A model generated the notes under the pieces. That model did no database searches, was not told the DNA's origin, and saw nothing but the letters and a program-made list of their open reading frames with translations. Both the position numbers and the translations under genes were made by a program. Shown here piece by piece: positions 17,831-25,432 of a DNA stretch of 64,000 nucleotides (the first letter of the stretch is position 1; every line of letters starts with the position of its first letter). This DNA comes from Ectothiorhodospiraceae bacterium (GTDB lineage: Bacteria; Pseudomonadota; Gammaproteobacteria; HK1): assembly GCA_024234875.1 (NCBI GenBank), contig JACKNM010000007.1, positions 124,001-188,000 of the forward strand, written 5' to 3'.

Positions 17831-19726
17831 TCACACCTCGGCGAGGTCGCCCTTCTCCTCCAGCCAGGCCCGGCGGTCGCCGGAGCGCTTCTTGGCCAGC
17901 AGGAGATCGAGCACCTGGTCGGTGCCGTCCTCCTGCTCCACCGTGAGTCGTACCAGCCGCCGGGTGTCGGGGGCGATGGTGGTCTCGCGGAGCTGCAGCG
18001 GGTTCATCTCGCCCAATCCCTTGAAGCGCTGGACATTGACCTTGCCACGCAGCTTCTCGGCCGCGATGCGGTCGAGGATGCCCTTTCGCTCGTCCTCGTC
18101 GAGGGCGTAGAAGACCTCCTTGCCGACGTCGATGCGGTAGAGCGGTGGCATCGCGACGTGGACGTGCCCGGCCGCCACCAGGGGCCGGAAGTGGCGCACG
18201 AACAGGGCGCAGAGCAGCGACGCGATGTGGGCGCCGTCGGAGTCGGCGTCGGCGAGGATGCAGACCTTGCCGTAACGCAGGCCGCTCAGGTCCGTGCTGC
18301 CCGGCTCGACGCCGATGGCGACCGAGATGTCGTGGACCTCCTGCGAGGCCAGCACCTCGCCGGAGCTCACCTCCCAGGTGTTCAGGATCTTGCCGCGCAG
18401 CGGCATGATGGCCTGGAACTCACGGTCGCGCGCCTGCTTCGCCGAGCCGCCGGCGGAGTCACCCTCGACCAGGAACAACTCGGTGCGCCCGACGTCCTGC
18501 AGCGCGCAGTCCGCGAGCTTTCCGGGTAGGGCCGGGCCCGAGGTGACCTTCTTGCGCACCACCTGCTTCGAGGCGCGCAGGCGCCGCTGGGCGCTGGAGA
18601 CCGCGAGCTCGGCGATGCGCTCGCCAAGCTCCGGGTGCTGGTGCAGCCAGAGACTGAAGGCGTCCTTCACCACCCCGGAGACGAACGCTGCGCACTCGCG
18701 CGACGACAGCCGCTCCTTGGTCTGACCGGTGAACTGCGGCTCGGTCAGCTTCGCCGACAGCACGAAGCTCACCCGCTCCCACACGTCCTCCGGCGCGAGG
18801 CGCACGCCACGCGGCAGCAGCGAGCGGTGCTCGCAGAACTCGCGCACCGCCTCCAGCAGGCCGCTGCGCAGGCCGTTGACGTGGGTACCGCCCTGCGGCG
18901 TCGGCACCAGGTTGACGTAGCTCTCCTGCGGCGCGCCGCCCTCGGGGGCGTCGTCCGGCAGCCACGCGACGGCCCAGTCGGCGGCCTCGGAGCCGCCTTC
19001 CATGCTGCCCTCGAAGACCGGGCGCGGCAGCGCGTCGACGCCCGCCAGCGCGCCTTCCAGATAGGCGCCCAGGCCACCCTCGTAGCGCCACTCCTCGCTC
19101 TCGCCGGTGGCCTCGTCGGCGAAGCGCACCGTCAATCCCGGGCACAGCACGGCCTTCGCACGCAGCAGGTGCTTGAGCCGGGCGGTGAGGAAGCGTGGAC
19201 TGTCGAAGTAGCGTGGATCGGGCCAGAAACGGATGGTGGTGCCGGTGGTCCGGCGCGCGACGGTGCCGACCGGCTCCAGCTCCGAGGTCTTCTCGCCGCC
19301 GGCGAAGCGCATGCGGTACTCGCTGCCGCCGCGGCGCACCAGCACCTCCAGCTCGCGCGACAGCGCGTTCACCACCGACACACCGACCCCGTGCAGGCCG
19401 CCGGAGAAGCGGTAGTTCTTGTCCGAGAACTTGCCGCCGGCGTGCAGCCGCGTGAGGATCAGCTCGACCCCCGGCACCCCCTCCTCGGGGTGGACGTCCA
19501 CCGGCATCCCGCGGCCGTCGTCGACCACCGACAGTGACCCGTCGGCGTGCACCGTCACCGCGATCTCTCGCGCGTGCCCGGCGATGGCCTCGTCGACACT
19601 GTTGTCGATCACCTCCTGCGCGAGGTGGTTCGGCCGCGTGGTGTCGGTGTACATCCCAGGGCGCTTGCGCACTGGCTCGAGGCCGGTGAGGACCTCGATC
19701 GCGGAGGCGTCGTAGCTGTTGCTCAT
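17831..19726 (-). CDS. parE: DNA topoisomerase IV subunit B
   Basis: ATPase subunit of topoisomerase IV, 631 residues. The GHKL ATPase domain shows 'RPGMYTDTTRPNHLAQEVID' with 'NSVDEAIAGHA', the glycine motif 'VVDDGRGMPV' and 'GGLHGVGVSVVNALS'. The Toprim domain has 'LFLVEGDSAGGSAKQARD' and 'MPLRGKILN', and 'PPLYRIDVG' and 'QRFKGLGEMNPLQL' are in the C-terminal part. Residue pattern and pairing with parC support ParE over GyrB. parC follows after 115 nt. Confidence 0.95.
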   Translation of the reverse strand: MSNSYDASAIEVLTGLEPVRKRPGMYTDTTRPNHLAQEVIDNSVDEAIAGHAREIAVTVHADGSLSVVDDGRGMPVDVHPEEGVPGVELILTRLHAGGKFSDKNYRFSGGLHGVGVSVVNALSRELEVLVRRGGSEYRMRFAGGEKTSELEPVGTVARRTTGTTIRFWPDPRYFDSPRFLTARLKHLLRAKAVLCPGLTVRFADEATGESEEWRYEGGLGAYLEGALAGVDALPRPVFEGSMEGGSEAADWAVAWLPDDAPEGGAPQESYVNLVPTPQGGTHVNGLRSGLLEAVREFCEHRSLLPRGVRLAPEDVWERVSFVLSAKLTEPQFTGQTKERLSSRECAAFVSGVVKDAFSLWLHQHPELGERIAELAVSSAQRRLRASKQVVRKKVTSGPALPGKLADCALQDVGRTELFLVEGDSAGGSAKQARDREFQAIMPLRGKILNTWEVSSGEVLASQEVHDISVAIGVEPGSTDLSGLRYGKVCILADADSDGAHIASLLCALFVRHFRPLVAAGHVHVAMPPLYRIDVGKEVFYALDEDERKGILDRIAAEKLRGKVNVQRFKGLGEMNPLQLRETTIAPDTRRLVRLTVEQEDGTDQVLDLLLAKKRSGDRRAWLEEKGDLAEV

Positions 19727-19771
19727 CGTGGGCGGTCAAGCTCTGGGGAGATGAATTCGTCGTCGCGCCGG

Positions 19772-19788
19772 CGCCGGGTGGCCCGGCG
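19772..19788 (-). terminator. Hairpin after the CNP1-like gene
   Basis: CGCCGGG (19772-19778) pairs with CCCGGCG (19782-19788) over a TGG loop, 9 nt past the stop of the CNP1-like gene. It has no T-run. Confidence 0.4.
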
Positions 19789-19796
19789 ACCGCGGC

Positions 19797-20402
19797 TCAG
19801 TTGTCTCGCGAGTGTCGATTCCAGACCTGCGCCCCGCGCGGACGCTGCCCGAGCACCAGGCGGCGCACGTTCTCGGCGGTGCGCGGCCCGCCGTCCGGGT
19901 GGCAGACGTAGCGGTCGGCGAGATCACGGCGATACGACAGCGGCCCGCTTCGCGGCGACTCCTTGACCGGAGTCCAGCGGCCGTCGGCGACCGGGCGAAA
20001 CGTCTCGCGGCCGGTACCGTAGCCGTAGGTCTTGACCTCTCGCGTCTCGCAGCGGATGCCTTCATGGAAGTAGTTGGTGGCACCACGCGCGGACTCGATG
20101 CGCATGGTGTAGCGGAGCACGCCGTCGGACAGCATCACGATCGACGCCGGATCCACCGCGTAGCGGTAGCCGTCGCCGCCCAGCACGTCCACCTCGACCA
20201 GATCCTCCTCGCGGGGGAAGTCGGGCAGATCGCGCCCCTCCTCCCGCCATTCGGGCTCCTCGATGCCGTCGCGCGCGGGGTCGGGTTTGCGGAAAGTATC
20301 GGGGCGGGTGTCCTGGGCGCCGACGCCTGCGGCGTGCAGCGACAGCGCCATCGCGGCGATGCGCGCCAACCACCCCGTCACCCGGTGAAATCGACCTCTC
20401 AT
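19797..20402 (-). CDS. CNP1-like family secreted protein
   Basis: A 201-residue protein with an N-terminal signal peptide ('WLARIAAMALSLHAAGVGAQ') and a compact domain resembling the CNP1-like family: 'YAVDPASIVMLSDGVLRYTM' and 'SARGATNYFHEGIRCETREV', with one Cys there and one in 'DRYVCHPDG'. The two Cys could form a disulfide in the periplasm. The function of the family is not established. It lies upstream of parE on the same strand but is separated by a hairpin, so it is probably its own unit. Confidence 0.8.
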   Translation of the reverse strand: MRGRFHRVTGWLARIAAMALSLHAAGVGAQDTRPDTFRKPDPARDGIEEPEWREEGRDLPDFPREEDLVEVDVLGGDGYRYAVDPASIVMLSDGVLRYTMRIESARGATNYFHEGIRCETREVKTYGYGTGRETFRPVADGRWTPVKESPRSGPLSYRRDLADRYVCHPDGGPRTAENVRRLVLGQRPRGAQVWNRHSRDN

Positions 20403-20511
20403 GGGCGCGGTAGTCTACCAGGGCACGAGGGCGGGGCGGGATGCCGCGCGGCGCGCATCGCGCCGGCCGCGACTCCACGGTCGAGCCGGGGTGGCCGCCG
20501 GCGGTGGTCGC

Positions 20512-21102
20512 TCAGGCGGCGGCCTCGAGGTCCGCTGCGAGGTTGCGCGCGGACGCCTCGGTCAAAGTCACGCTGTGCCGATAGGCGTCGTGATCGATGC
20601 CGATGCGAATCGCGGCGCCGGCCAACGCGGCGGCGCGTGCCGCCGGCTCCAGCTCGAAGCGCATGAAGTGGACCGAGGAGGTCTTCTCCTCGTTCTCGCG
20701 CTCCAGGTCCTCGTCGGCGATGGCATAGGCACGGGAATGCCCGTCGACCTCGACCCAGACGCGGTCCTCGACGCCGCGCAGCCGCGCGAGTGCCTCGCGC
20801 CGCTCCTCGACGTCCTCGTACTCGATCATCAAGGTCGCCTTGAGGTTGGTGCCGTCGGGAATCAACGGATTGTAGGCCTCGAGCTCCTCCTCGATTCCGG
20901 CCTTCTCGAAGATGCGCTCGGTGCGCAGCATCTCCTGGACCTGGTACTGAATGGTCAACCGGTCCTCGAAGTGCAGCGTCGCGTGCGGGCCGATCTGGAT
21001 CCGCCGCAGCCGCTTGTGCGCGAGCACACGGGCGCGGAACTCCGGCCGGGCCTCGGCATACTGCTCCAGTCCCATGAGATCGTCGCGAGTCAGCGGTCGC
21101 AT
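20512..21102 (-). CDS. DUF3501 family protein
   Basis: A 196-residue cytoplasmic protein with the DUF3501 signature 'PLTRDDLMGLEQY', 'HATLHFEDRLTIQYQVQEML' and 'YNPLIPDGTNLKATLMIEY', and a C-terminal 'VHFMRFEL'. Genes of this family are often found beside rubrerythrin and an iron-sulfur oxidoreductase; here the rubrerythrin is present but the Fe-S partner is not. GAGGA lies 8 nt before ATG 21102. Two long hairpins separate it from the rubrerythrin gene. Function unknown; an oxidative-stress or iron-related role is inferred only from the neighbour. Confidence 0.85.
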   Translation of the reverse strand: MRPLTRDDLMGLEQYAEARPEFRARVLAHKRLRRIQIGPHATLHFEDRLTIQYQVQEMLRTERIFEKAGIEEELEAYNPLIPDGTNLKATLMIEYEDVEERREALARLRGVEDRVWVEVDGHSRAYAIADEDLERENEEKTSSVHFMRFELEPAARAAALAGAAIRIGIDHDAYRHSVTLTEASARNLAADLEAAA

Positions 21103-21159
21103 CTTTCCAGTCCTCGGGGCGTGCCGGCGTCAGCGGGGAGAGGTGGTCGGGCGGTGGGT

Positions 21160-21224
21160 CGCGCGGTCACCGGCTCGCGACCGGTGACCGCGCGTTGCGC
21201 CGAGCGACGGGCCGCTCGGCGCAA
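21160..21224 (-). other. Two tandem perfect hairpins between rubrerythrin and DUF3501
   Basis: Hairpin A: a 14-bp perfect stem CGCGCGGTCACCGG (21160-21173) with CCGGTGACCGCGCG (21181-21194), 7-nt loop. Hairpin B: a 12-bp perfect stem TTGCGCCGAGCG (21195-21206) with CGCTCGGCGCAA (21213-21224), 6-nt loop. In the direction of transcription B starts 10 nt after the rubrerythrin stop and A follows without a gap. Neither is followed by a T-run. They could terminate transcription, attenuate read-through into DUF3501, or protect the rubrerythrin mRNA 3' end. Confidence 0.7.
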
Positions 21225-21234
21225 CGGCGAGCGC

Positions 21235-21654
21235 TCAGCCCTCGAGGCCGTCGAGCGCCTTCTGGAAGCGATTGGCGTGCGAGCGCTCCGCCTTCGCCAG
21301 GGTCTCGAACCAGTCCGCGATCTCGTCGAAGCCCTCGTCACGCGCCGACTTCGCCATGCCCGGGTACATGTCGGTGTACTCGTGGGTCTCGCCGGCGATC
21401 GCGGCCTTCAGGTTGGCGGAGGTGTCACCGATCGGCAGTCCGGTGGCCGGGTCGCCCACTGCCTCGAGATACCCGAGATGGCCATGCGCATGGCCGGTCT
21501 CGCCCTCGGCGGTCGAGCGGAACACCGCCGCGACGTCGTTGTAGCCCTCGACGTCCGCCTTCTGGGCGAAGTAGAGGTAACGGCGATTCGCCTGCGACTC
21601 GCCCGCGAACGCGTCCTTCAGGTTCTTCTCGGTCTTGCTGCCCTTGAGATCCAT
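21235..21654 (-). CDS. Rubrerythrin-family diiron protein
   Basis: A 139-residue four-helix-bundle diiron protein without the C-terminal rubredoxin domain. It probably reduces hydrogen peroxide using electrons from a separate donor. Metal-ligand motifs are Glu19 ('AFAGESQANRRY'), Glu52 and His55 ('EGETGHAH'), Glu89/Glu92 ('AGETHEY') and Glu123/His126 ('AERSHANRF'). AGGAG lies 7 nt before ATG 21654. It has a near-consensus sigma-70 promoter with a palindromic operator at the start site, implying tight, probably peroxide- or iron-responsive, control. Confidence 0.9.
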   Translation of the reverse strand: MDLKGSKTEKNLKDAFAGESQANRRYLYFAQKADVEGYNDVAAVFRSTAEGETGHAHGHLGYLEAVGDPATGLPIGDTSANLKAAIAGETHEYTDMYPGMAKSARDEGFDEIADWFETLAKAERSHANRFQKALDGLEG

Positions 21655-21731
21655 GTCTTCACTCCTCGCATCGATGAGATCGGAGACCGCCTCGGCGCAA
21701 TCGAGACCGCGGCGCCGGCTGGTCGGTGGTC

Positions 21732-21748
21732 TTTAGACTGAGTCTAAA
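21732..21748. promoter_or_regulatory. 17-bp perfect palindrome, probable Fur-family operator
   Basis: TTTAGACT-G-AGTCTAAA is a perfect 8-1-8 inverted repeat, conspicuously AT-rich in a very GC-rich region. It lies from about +4 to +20 of the rubrerythrin promoter, so a bound protein should block transcription. The odd-centred AT-rich layout resembles PerR and Irr boxes of the Fur family. The regulator's identity is inferred, not shown. Confidence 0.7.
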
Positions 21749-21758
21749 AGCGGCGCGA

Positions 21759-21787
21759 AATATAGGCCTCGGTCGCCGGGCTGTCAA
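21759..21787 (-). promoter_or_regulatory. Sigma-70 promoter of rubrerythrin
   Basis: Minus strand: TTGACA (21787-21782, perfect -35), 17 nt, then TATATT (21764-21759, five of six matches to the -10 consensus). The start is predicted near 21752, giving a leader of about 100 nt containing the palindrome at 21732-21748. Confidence 0.8.
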
Positions 21788-21855
21788 CGCCAGGCGCCCG
21801 TCGCCGCCTCGTTGCGAGTGGCGCGCGCCCTCGCCTCGGGCGACCCCGACCTGCG

Positions 21856-21884
21856 TTGACCCGCCCACGGGCGCGGGATACGGT
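21856..21884 (+). promoter_or_regulatory. Sigma-70 type promoter of xseB-ispA
   Basis: TTGACC (21856-21861), 17 nt, TACGGT (21879-21884), ending 27 nt before the xseB start. It has a good -35 box and spacing but a weaker -10. It faces away from the rubrerythrin promoter about 70 bp to the left. Confidence 0.5.
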
Positions 21885-21911
21885 ACCGCGCCGTGGCGTG
21901 GGGGATCATTG

Positions 21912-22184
21912 ATGGCGCGCAAGCAAGGCGGTGCCGACTTCGAGCGCTCGCTGCGCGAGCTCGAGAAGCTGGTGGAGCGGCTCGAGGACGGTGAGCTCAC
22001 GCTCGAGGAGTCGCTGAAGACCTACGAGCGCGGGGTCGAGCTCAGCCGCCGCTGTCAGCACGCGCTCGAGGCGGCGGAGGAGCGCGTCCGCATACTGACC
22101 GAGAACGACGTCGCGGCGCCGGTCGCGGAGGACTCCGCCGCCCTGCCCGGTGATGACGACGAGGACGACGATGACGAGGCCTGA
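21912..22184 (+). CDS. xseB: Exodeoxyribonuclease VII small subunit
   Basis: Small subunit of the single-strand-specific exonuclease VII. It has 90 residues with the family motif 'FERSLRELEKLVERLEDGEL', then 'TLEESLKTYERGVELSR'. The C-terminus ends in a run of Asp/Glu. The frame is open further upstream, but ATG 21912 gives the canonical N-terminus and length. It overlaps ispA by 14 bp, as in the common xseB-ispA pair. Confidence 0.93.
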   Translation: MARKQGGADFERSLRELEKLVERLEDGELTLEESLKTYERGVELSRRCQHALEAAEERVRILTENDVAAPVAEDSAALPGDDDEDDDDEA

Positions 22185-23091
22185 GTCCGCGCCGCCACCG
22201 CCCGCCTTCGATGCCCTGCTGTCGCGCCTGCGCGGGCGGGTCGAGCTCGCGCTCGAGCGGCGTCTGCCGTCGACCGGCGTGGCACCGAGTCGTCTCCACG
22301 AGGCCATGCGCTACGCGGTCCTCGGCGGCGGCAAGCGCGTCCGCGCGGTGCTCGTCTACACCGCGGCCGCCGCGTTCGGGGTCGACGAGGACGCGGTCGA
22401 CGCGCCGGCCTGTGCGGTGGAGATGGTCCACGCGTACTCGCTGGTCCACGACGACCTGCCGGCGATGGACGACGACGATCTCCGCCGCGGGCGTCCGACC
22501 TGTCATCGCGCCTACGACGAGGCGACCGCGCTGCTGGTGGGTGACGCCTTGCAGGCCCACGCGTTCGAGGTGCTCGCCGACGATCCCACCCTGGCGGTGG
22601 ATCCCGCGCGCCGGGTCGAGATGCTGGGGACGCTGGCACGCGCCAGCGGCTCGAGCGGGATGGCCGGTGGCCAGGCCATCGATCTCGCCGCGGTCGGCAA
22701 GGTGCTCCCGCTGGTCGAGCTCGAGGACATGCACCTGCGCAAGACCGGTGCCCTCATCCGGGCATCCGTCAGGCTCGGTGCCCTGGCCAGCGAGGCGGCC
22801 GATGCAACCGCGATTCAGACCCTCGACGACTATGCCCGCGCGATCGGGCTCGCGTTCCAGATCCGCGACGACATCCTCGACGTCGAGGGCGACACCGCGA
22901 CCCTCGGCAAGACCCAGGGCGCCGACATCGCCCGCAACAAGCCGACCTACCCCGCCGCGGTCGGGATGACACGCGCGAAGGCGATGGCGGTCGAGCAGCA
23001 CGAGAGCGCCCTTGCGAGCCTGACCGGGTTCGACGAGCGCGCCGACCCGCTGCGCTGGTTGTCCCAATACATCGTCTCGCGCGCGAGCTGA
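22171..23091 (+). CDS. ispA: Farnesyl (polyprenyl) diphosphate synthase
   Basis: Head-to-tail prenyltransferase making farnesyl diphosphate from IPP and DMAPP/GPP, feeding undecaprenyl phosphate, quinones and hopanoids. It has 306 residues. The first Asp-rich motif is 'HDDLPAMDDDDLRRGRPT' (from 93), with two residues between the Asp pairs as in bacterial enzymes, and the second is 'IRDDILDVEGD'. The 'GGGKRVRAV' substrate motif is at 52-60. ATG 22171 has GAGG six bases upstream; a GTG at 22150 would add seven residues. dxs, its frequent downstream neighbour, is absent; folE2 follows. Confidence 0.93.
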   Translation: MTRPESAPPPPAFDALLSRLRGRVELALERRLPSTGVAPSRLHEAMRYAVLGGGKRVRAVLVYTAAAAFGVDEDAVDAPACAVEMVHAYSLVHDDLPAMDDDDLRRGRPTCHRAYDEATALLVGDALQAHAFEVLADDPTLAVDPARRVEMLGTLARASGSSGMAGGQAIDLAAVGKVLPLVELEDMHLRKTGALIRASVRLGALASEAADATAIQTLDDYARAIGLAFQIRDDILDVEGDTATLGKTQGADIARNKPTYPAAVGMTRAKAMAVEQHESALASLTGFDERADPLRWLSQYIVSRAS

Positions 23092-23228
23092 CCGGGCGGC
23101 AGTCGATGCCAGGCGCCCCGGCGTGTCATCTGGCGTCTCCTCGGATACCCGAGTAGAGTTCTCAACAATTGCCACCGGCTCGCGCGCCGTCTGGCCGCGA
23201 CGATGCCCCCCAGTGAGGACCGAGCCCG

Positions 23229-24047
23229 ATGAACCAGAGCGTGGACGCCCTGGAAGACGTCTCCCCCATTGCCGACGTGCAGGGTAGCCAGGACACGCGC
23301 CGCATCCCCATCGACAAGGTGGGCATCAAGGGGATCCGCCACCCCGTGCGCGTCCGCGATCGCTCCCAGGGCGATCAATACACCGTCGCGACGTTCAACA
23401 TGTACGTGAACCTGCCCCACGACTTCAAGGGCACGCACATGTCGCGCTTCGTGGAGATCCTCAACAACCACGAGTACGAGATCACGGTCGAGTCGTTCCG
23501 CAACATGTTGCGCGAGATGACCGACCTGCTCGAGGCGCGCTCCGGTCACATCGAGATGACCTTCCCCTACTTCATCAACAAGGCGGCGCCGGTCACCGGG
23601 GTGCGCAGCCTGATGGACTACCAGGTCACCTTCATCGGCGTCATCCGCGACGGCAAACCGGTGATACGGGTCAAGGTCGAGGTCCCGGTCACCAGCCTCT
23701 GTCCGTGCTCGAAGCAGATCTCGGACTACGGCGCCCACAACCAGCGCTCGCTGGTGACGGTGAACGTCGAGGCGCGAGGCTTCGTCTGGATCGAGGAGCT
23801 GATCGACGTGGTCGAGGAGCAGGCCTCGTGCGAGCTGTACGGGCTGCTCAAGCGTCCGGACGAGAAGCACGTCACCGAGCGCGCCTACGACAACCCCAAG
23901 TTCGTCGAGGACATGGTGCGCGACGTCGCCCAGAAGCTGAACGCCGACGACCGGATCGTGCGCTACGTGGTGGAGTCCGAGAACTTCGAGTCCATCCACA
24001 ACCACTCCGCATACGCCCTGATCGAGCGCGACAAGACGGTCGCGTGA
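23229..24047 (+). CDS. folE2: GTP cyclohydrolase IB (FolE2)
   Basis: Metal-promiscuous (not strictly zinc-dependent) enzyme converting GTP to dihydroneopterin triphosphate for folate and other pteridine pathways. It has 272 residues: 'VGIKGIRHPV', 'FNMYVNLPHDFKGTHMSRFV', the catalytic-cysteine segment 'VPVTSLCPCSKQISDYGAHN' and 'DRIVRYVVESENFESIHNHS'. FolE2 often substitutes for FolE under zinc limitation. No folE1 is in the window, so its role here may be housekeeping. It ends 32 nt from the convergent FIST gene, with a shared hairpin between them. Confidence 0.95.
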   Translation: MNQSVDALEDVSPIADVQGSQDTRRIPIDKVGIKGIRHPVRVRDRSQGDQYTVATFNMYVNLPHDFKGTHMSRFVEILNNHEYEITVESFRNMLREMTDLLEARSGHIEMTFPYFINKAAPVTGVRSLMDYQVTFIGVIRDGKPVIRVKVEVPVTSLCPCSKQISDYGAHNQRSLVTVNVEARGFVWIEELIDVVEEQASCELYGLLKRPDEKHVTERAYDNPKFVEDMVRDVAQKLNADDRIVRYVVESENFESIHNHSAYALIERDKTVA

Positions 24048-24054
24048 AGCTCGC

Positions 24055-24076
24055 GCGGCGCCCCCCGGGGCGCCGC
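24055..24076. terminator. Bidirectional hairpin between folE2 and the FIST gene
   Basis: GCGGCGCC (24055-24062) pairs with GGCGCCGC (24069-24076) around CCCCGG. It is the only structure in the 32-bp convergent gap, so it probably ends both transcripts, although T-runs are missing. Confidence 0.55.
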
Positions 24077-24079
24077 CGG

Positions 24080-25198
24080 TCAGGTGAACAGGGTGAGGAC
24101 GCCGGTGTAGGCGTAGAGGCGGGCGTTGCAGATCTCGCCGTTGCCGAAGAACCCGGCGAGCGGCACGTCGCCGAGCCGCTCGCGCAAGACTCCGAGCTCG
24201 TGGCCGCCGGGGCCGAAGAGGTTCGGGCCGCGGGCGACGCACGAGTGATAGAGCGCGGCGCGCGGGGCGGGCACCGCGCCGCGTGCGCGATCGGCCATTC
24301 GGCCGAGATCCTCGAGCGCGCTCGCGGCGTCCCGGCGGCAGAAGACGATTGCGCTGCCGGGCTCGACCACGTCGGAGATCGCGACCAGTCGGCGCTCGAC
24401 GTCGAGACCGACGATGTTGCGCACCAGATAGTCCCCGGTGTCGACGCCGGCCAGCGGTAACGCGGCGTGGATGAATCCGGCCGCCCGCTGGCGGTCGCGC
24501 GCGATGAGCTCGCCGGCGTCCTCGTCGAAGACCTCGAGCGCGGGTCGCCCGTCGATCTCCTGCACCACGTTGCGCCGGCAGGCGGTGATCTCGCGCCGTG
24601 GGCCGATGGGGACACAGCCCTGGGTGAGGCGGGTGGCCACCGTCACGTCGCGCGAGAGCACGACTCCCGACAGCCCGCCCTCGACCACCGCGTCGGCGAC
24701 CTGGGGCAGCGGCCCGCGCGACGCCGCGACCCCGCCGACGAGAAAGCCGGGTCCCGCGGCGTCGGCCACGCATCGAAGCTGCGCGAGCAACGCGGGCGAG
24801 CGGGGGTCGCCGTGGACGAGTGCGACGCAGGGGCCTGCCCGCTCGCACCACGGTCCATGGTCGCGGCGGAAGTCCTGGCCCGCCGCGTCGGCGCTGGCGA
24901 AGACCCGGAATTGCTCGGGCGGAAGGGACGCCACCAACATCGCGGCGGCCGGCTGGTCGAAGTACTCCCGCCCGCTCGCGCAGACACCGAAGCCGACGGT
25001 GCCGACCCAGTGCTCCACCCCGGTCGATTCCCGCAACCGCGGCAGCATCGCCGGCAGGTCACCGGCCAGTGCGTCGGTGACGTACAGGATTCCGAGCCCG
25101 CCTCCCGGCGTCGCGCCGAGCTGCTCGCGGCAGCCGTCGACGACATGTCGCCAGTCGCGGTGGGCCAGGTGCGCGGCGCGGAACTCGGTGGCAGACAC
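24080..25198 (-). CDS. FIST N/C-domain sensory protein
   Basis: Protein of 372 residues matching the FIST_N plus FIST_C layout: 'LGILYVTDALAGDLPAML' and 'GVGFGVCA'-like segments early, 'FLVGGVAASRGPLPQ' and 'QGCVPIGPRREITACRRNVV' in the middle, and 'AALYHSCVARGPNLFG' and 'GFFGNGEICNARLYAYTGVL' at the C-terminus. FIST domains are thought to bind small ligands (amino acids suggested) in signalling. The frame extends far upstream without meaning. GTG 25198, preceded by GAGGAAG, was chosen; GTG 25234 is an alternative. It is divergent from the PdsR-type regulator. Confidence 0.85.
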   Translation of the reverse strand: MSATEFRAAHLAHRDWRHVVDGCREQLGATPGGGLGILYVTDALAGDLPAMLPRLRESTGVEHWVGTVGFGVCASGREYFDQPAAAMLVASLPPEQFRVFASADAAGQDFRRDHGPWCERAGPCVALVHGDPRSPALLAQLRCVADAAGPGFLVGGVAASRGPLPQVADAVVEGGLSGVVLSRDVTVATRLTQGCVPIGPRREITACRRNVVQEIDGRPALEVFDEDAGELIARDRQRAAGFIHAALPLAGVDTGDYLVRNIVGLDVERRLVAISDVVEPGSAIVFCRRDAASALEDLGRMADRARGAVPAPRAALYHSCVARGPNLFGPGGHELGVLRERLGDVPLAGFFGNGEICNARLYAYTGVLTLFT

Positions 25199-25330
25199 GT
25201 CGGCGGCTTCCTCGCGAGCAGCGGTCACACTAACGGTCGCCGGCGAGGTCGGCAATCCGGCTCGCGGGCGACCCTGGTCGCTCGTGGGGCGCGATGATGG
25301 CGAATCGTGGCAGTGCGCTGATGTGTGTCG

Positions 25331-25350
25331 GGCGCCCGTTGCGGGGCGCC
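25331..25350 (+). other. Inverted repeat in the FIST/response-regulator divergent gap
   Basis: GGCGCCC (25331-25337) pairs with GGGCGCC (25344-25350) around GTTGCG, about 80 bp before the response regulator and 130 bp before the FIST gene. Just after it, TTGCGG (25339-25344)-N16-TAGAGT could be a weak promoter for the regulator that overlaps the repeat, so an operator role is possible. Confidence 0.35.
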
Positions 25351-25432
25351 GGTCATCCATTAGAGTGCTCGCGCGGTCGCCGACGTACCCGGTGGCCGCA
25401 CCTGCGGCCCGGGGATGGAGAGGACGACGGAC

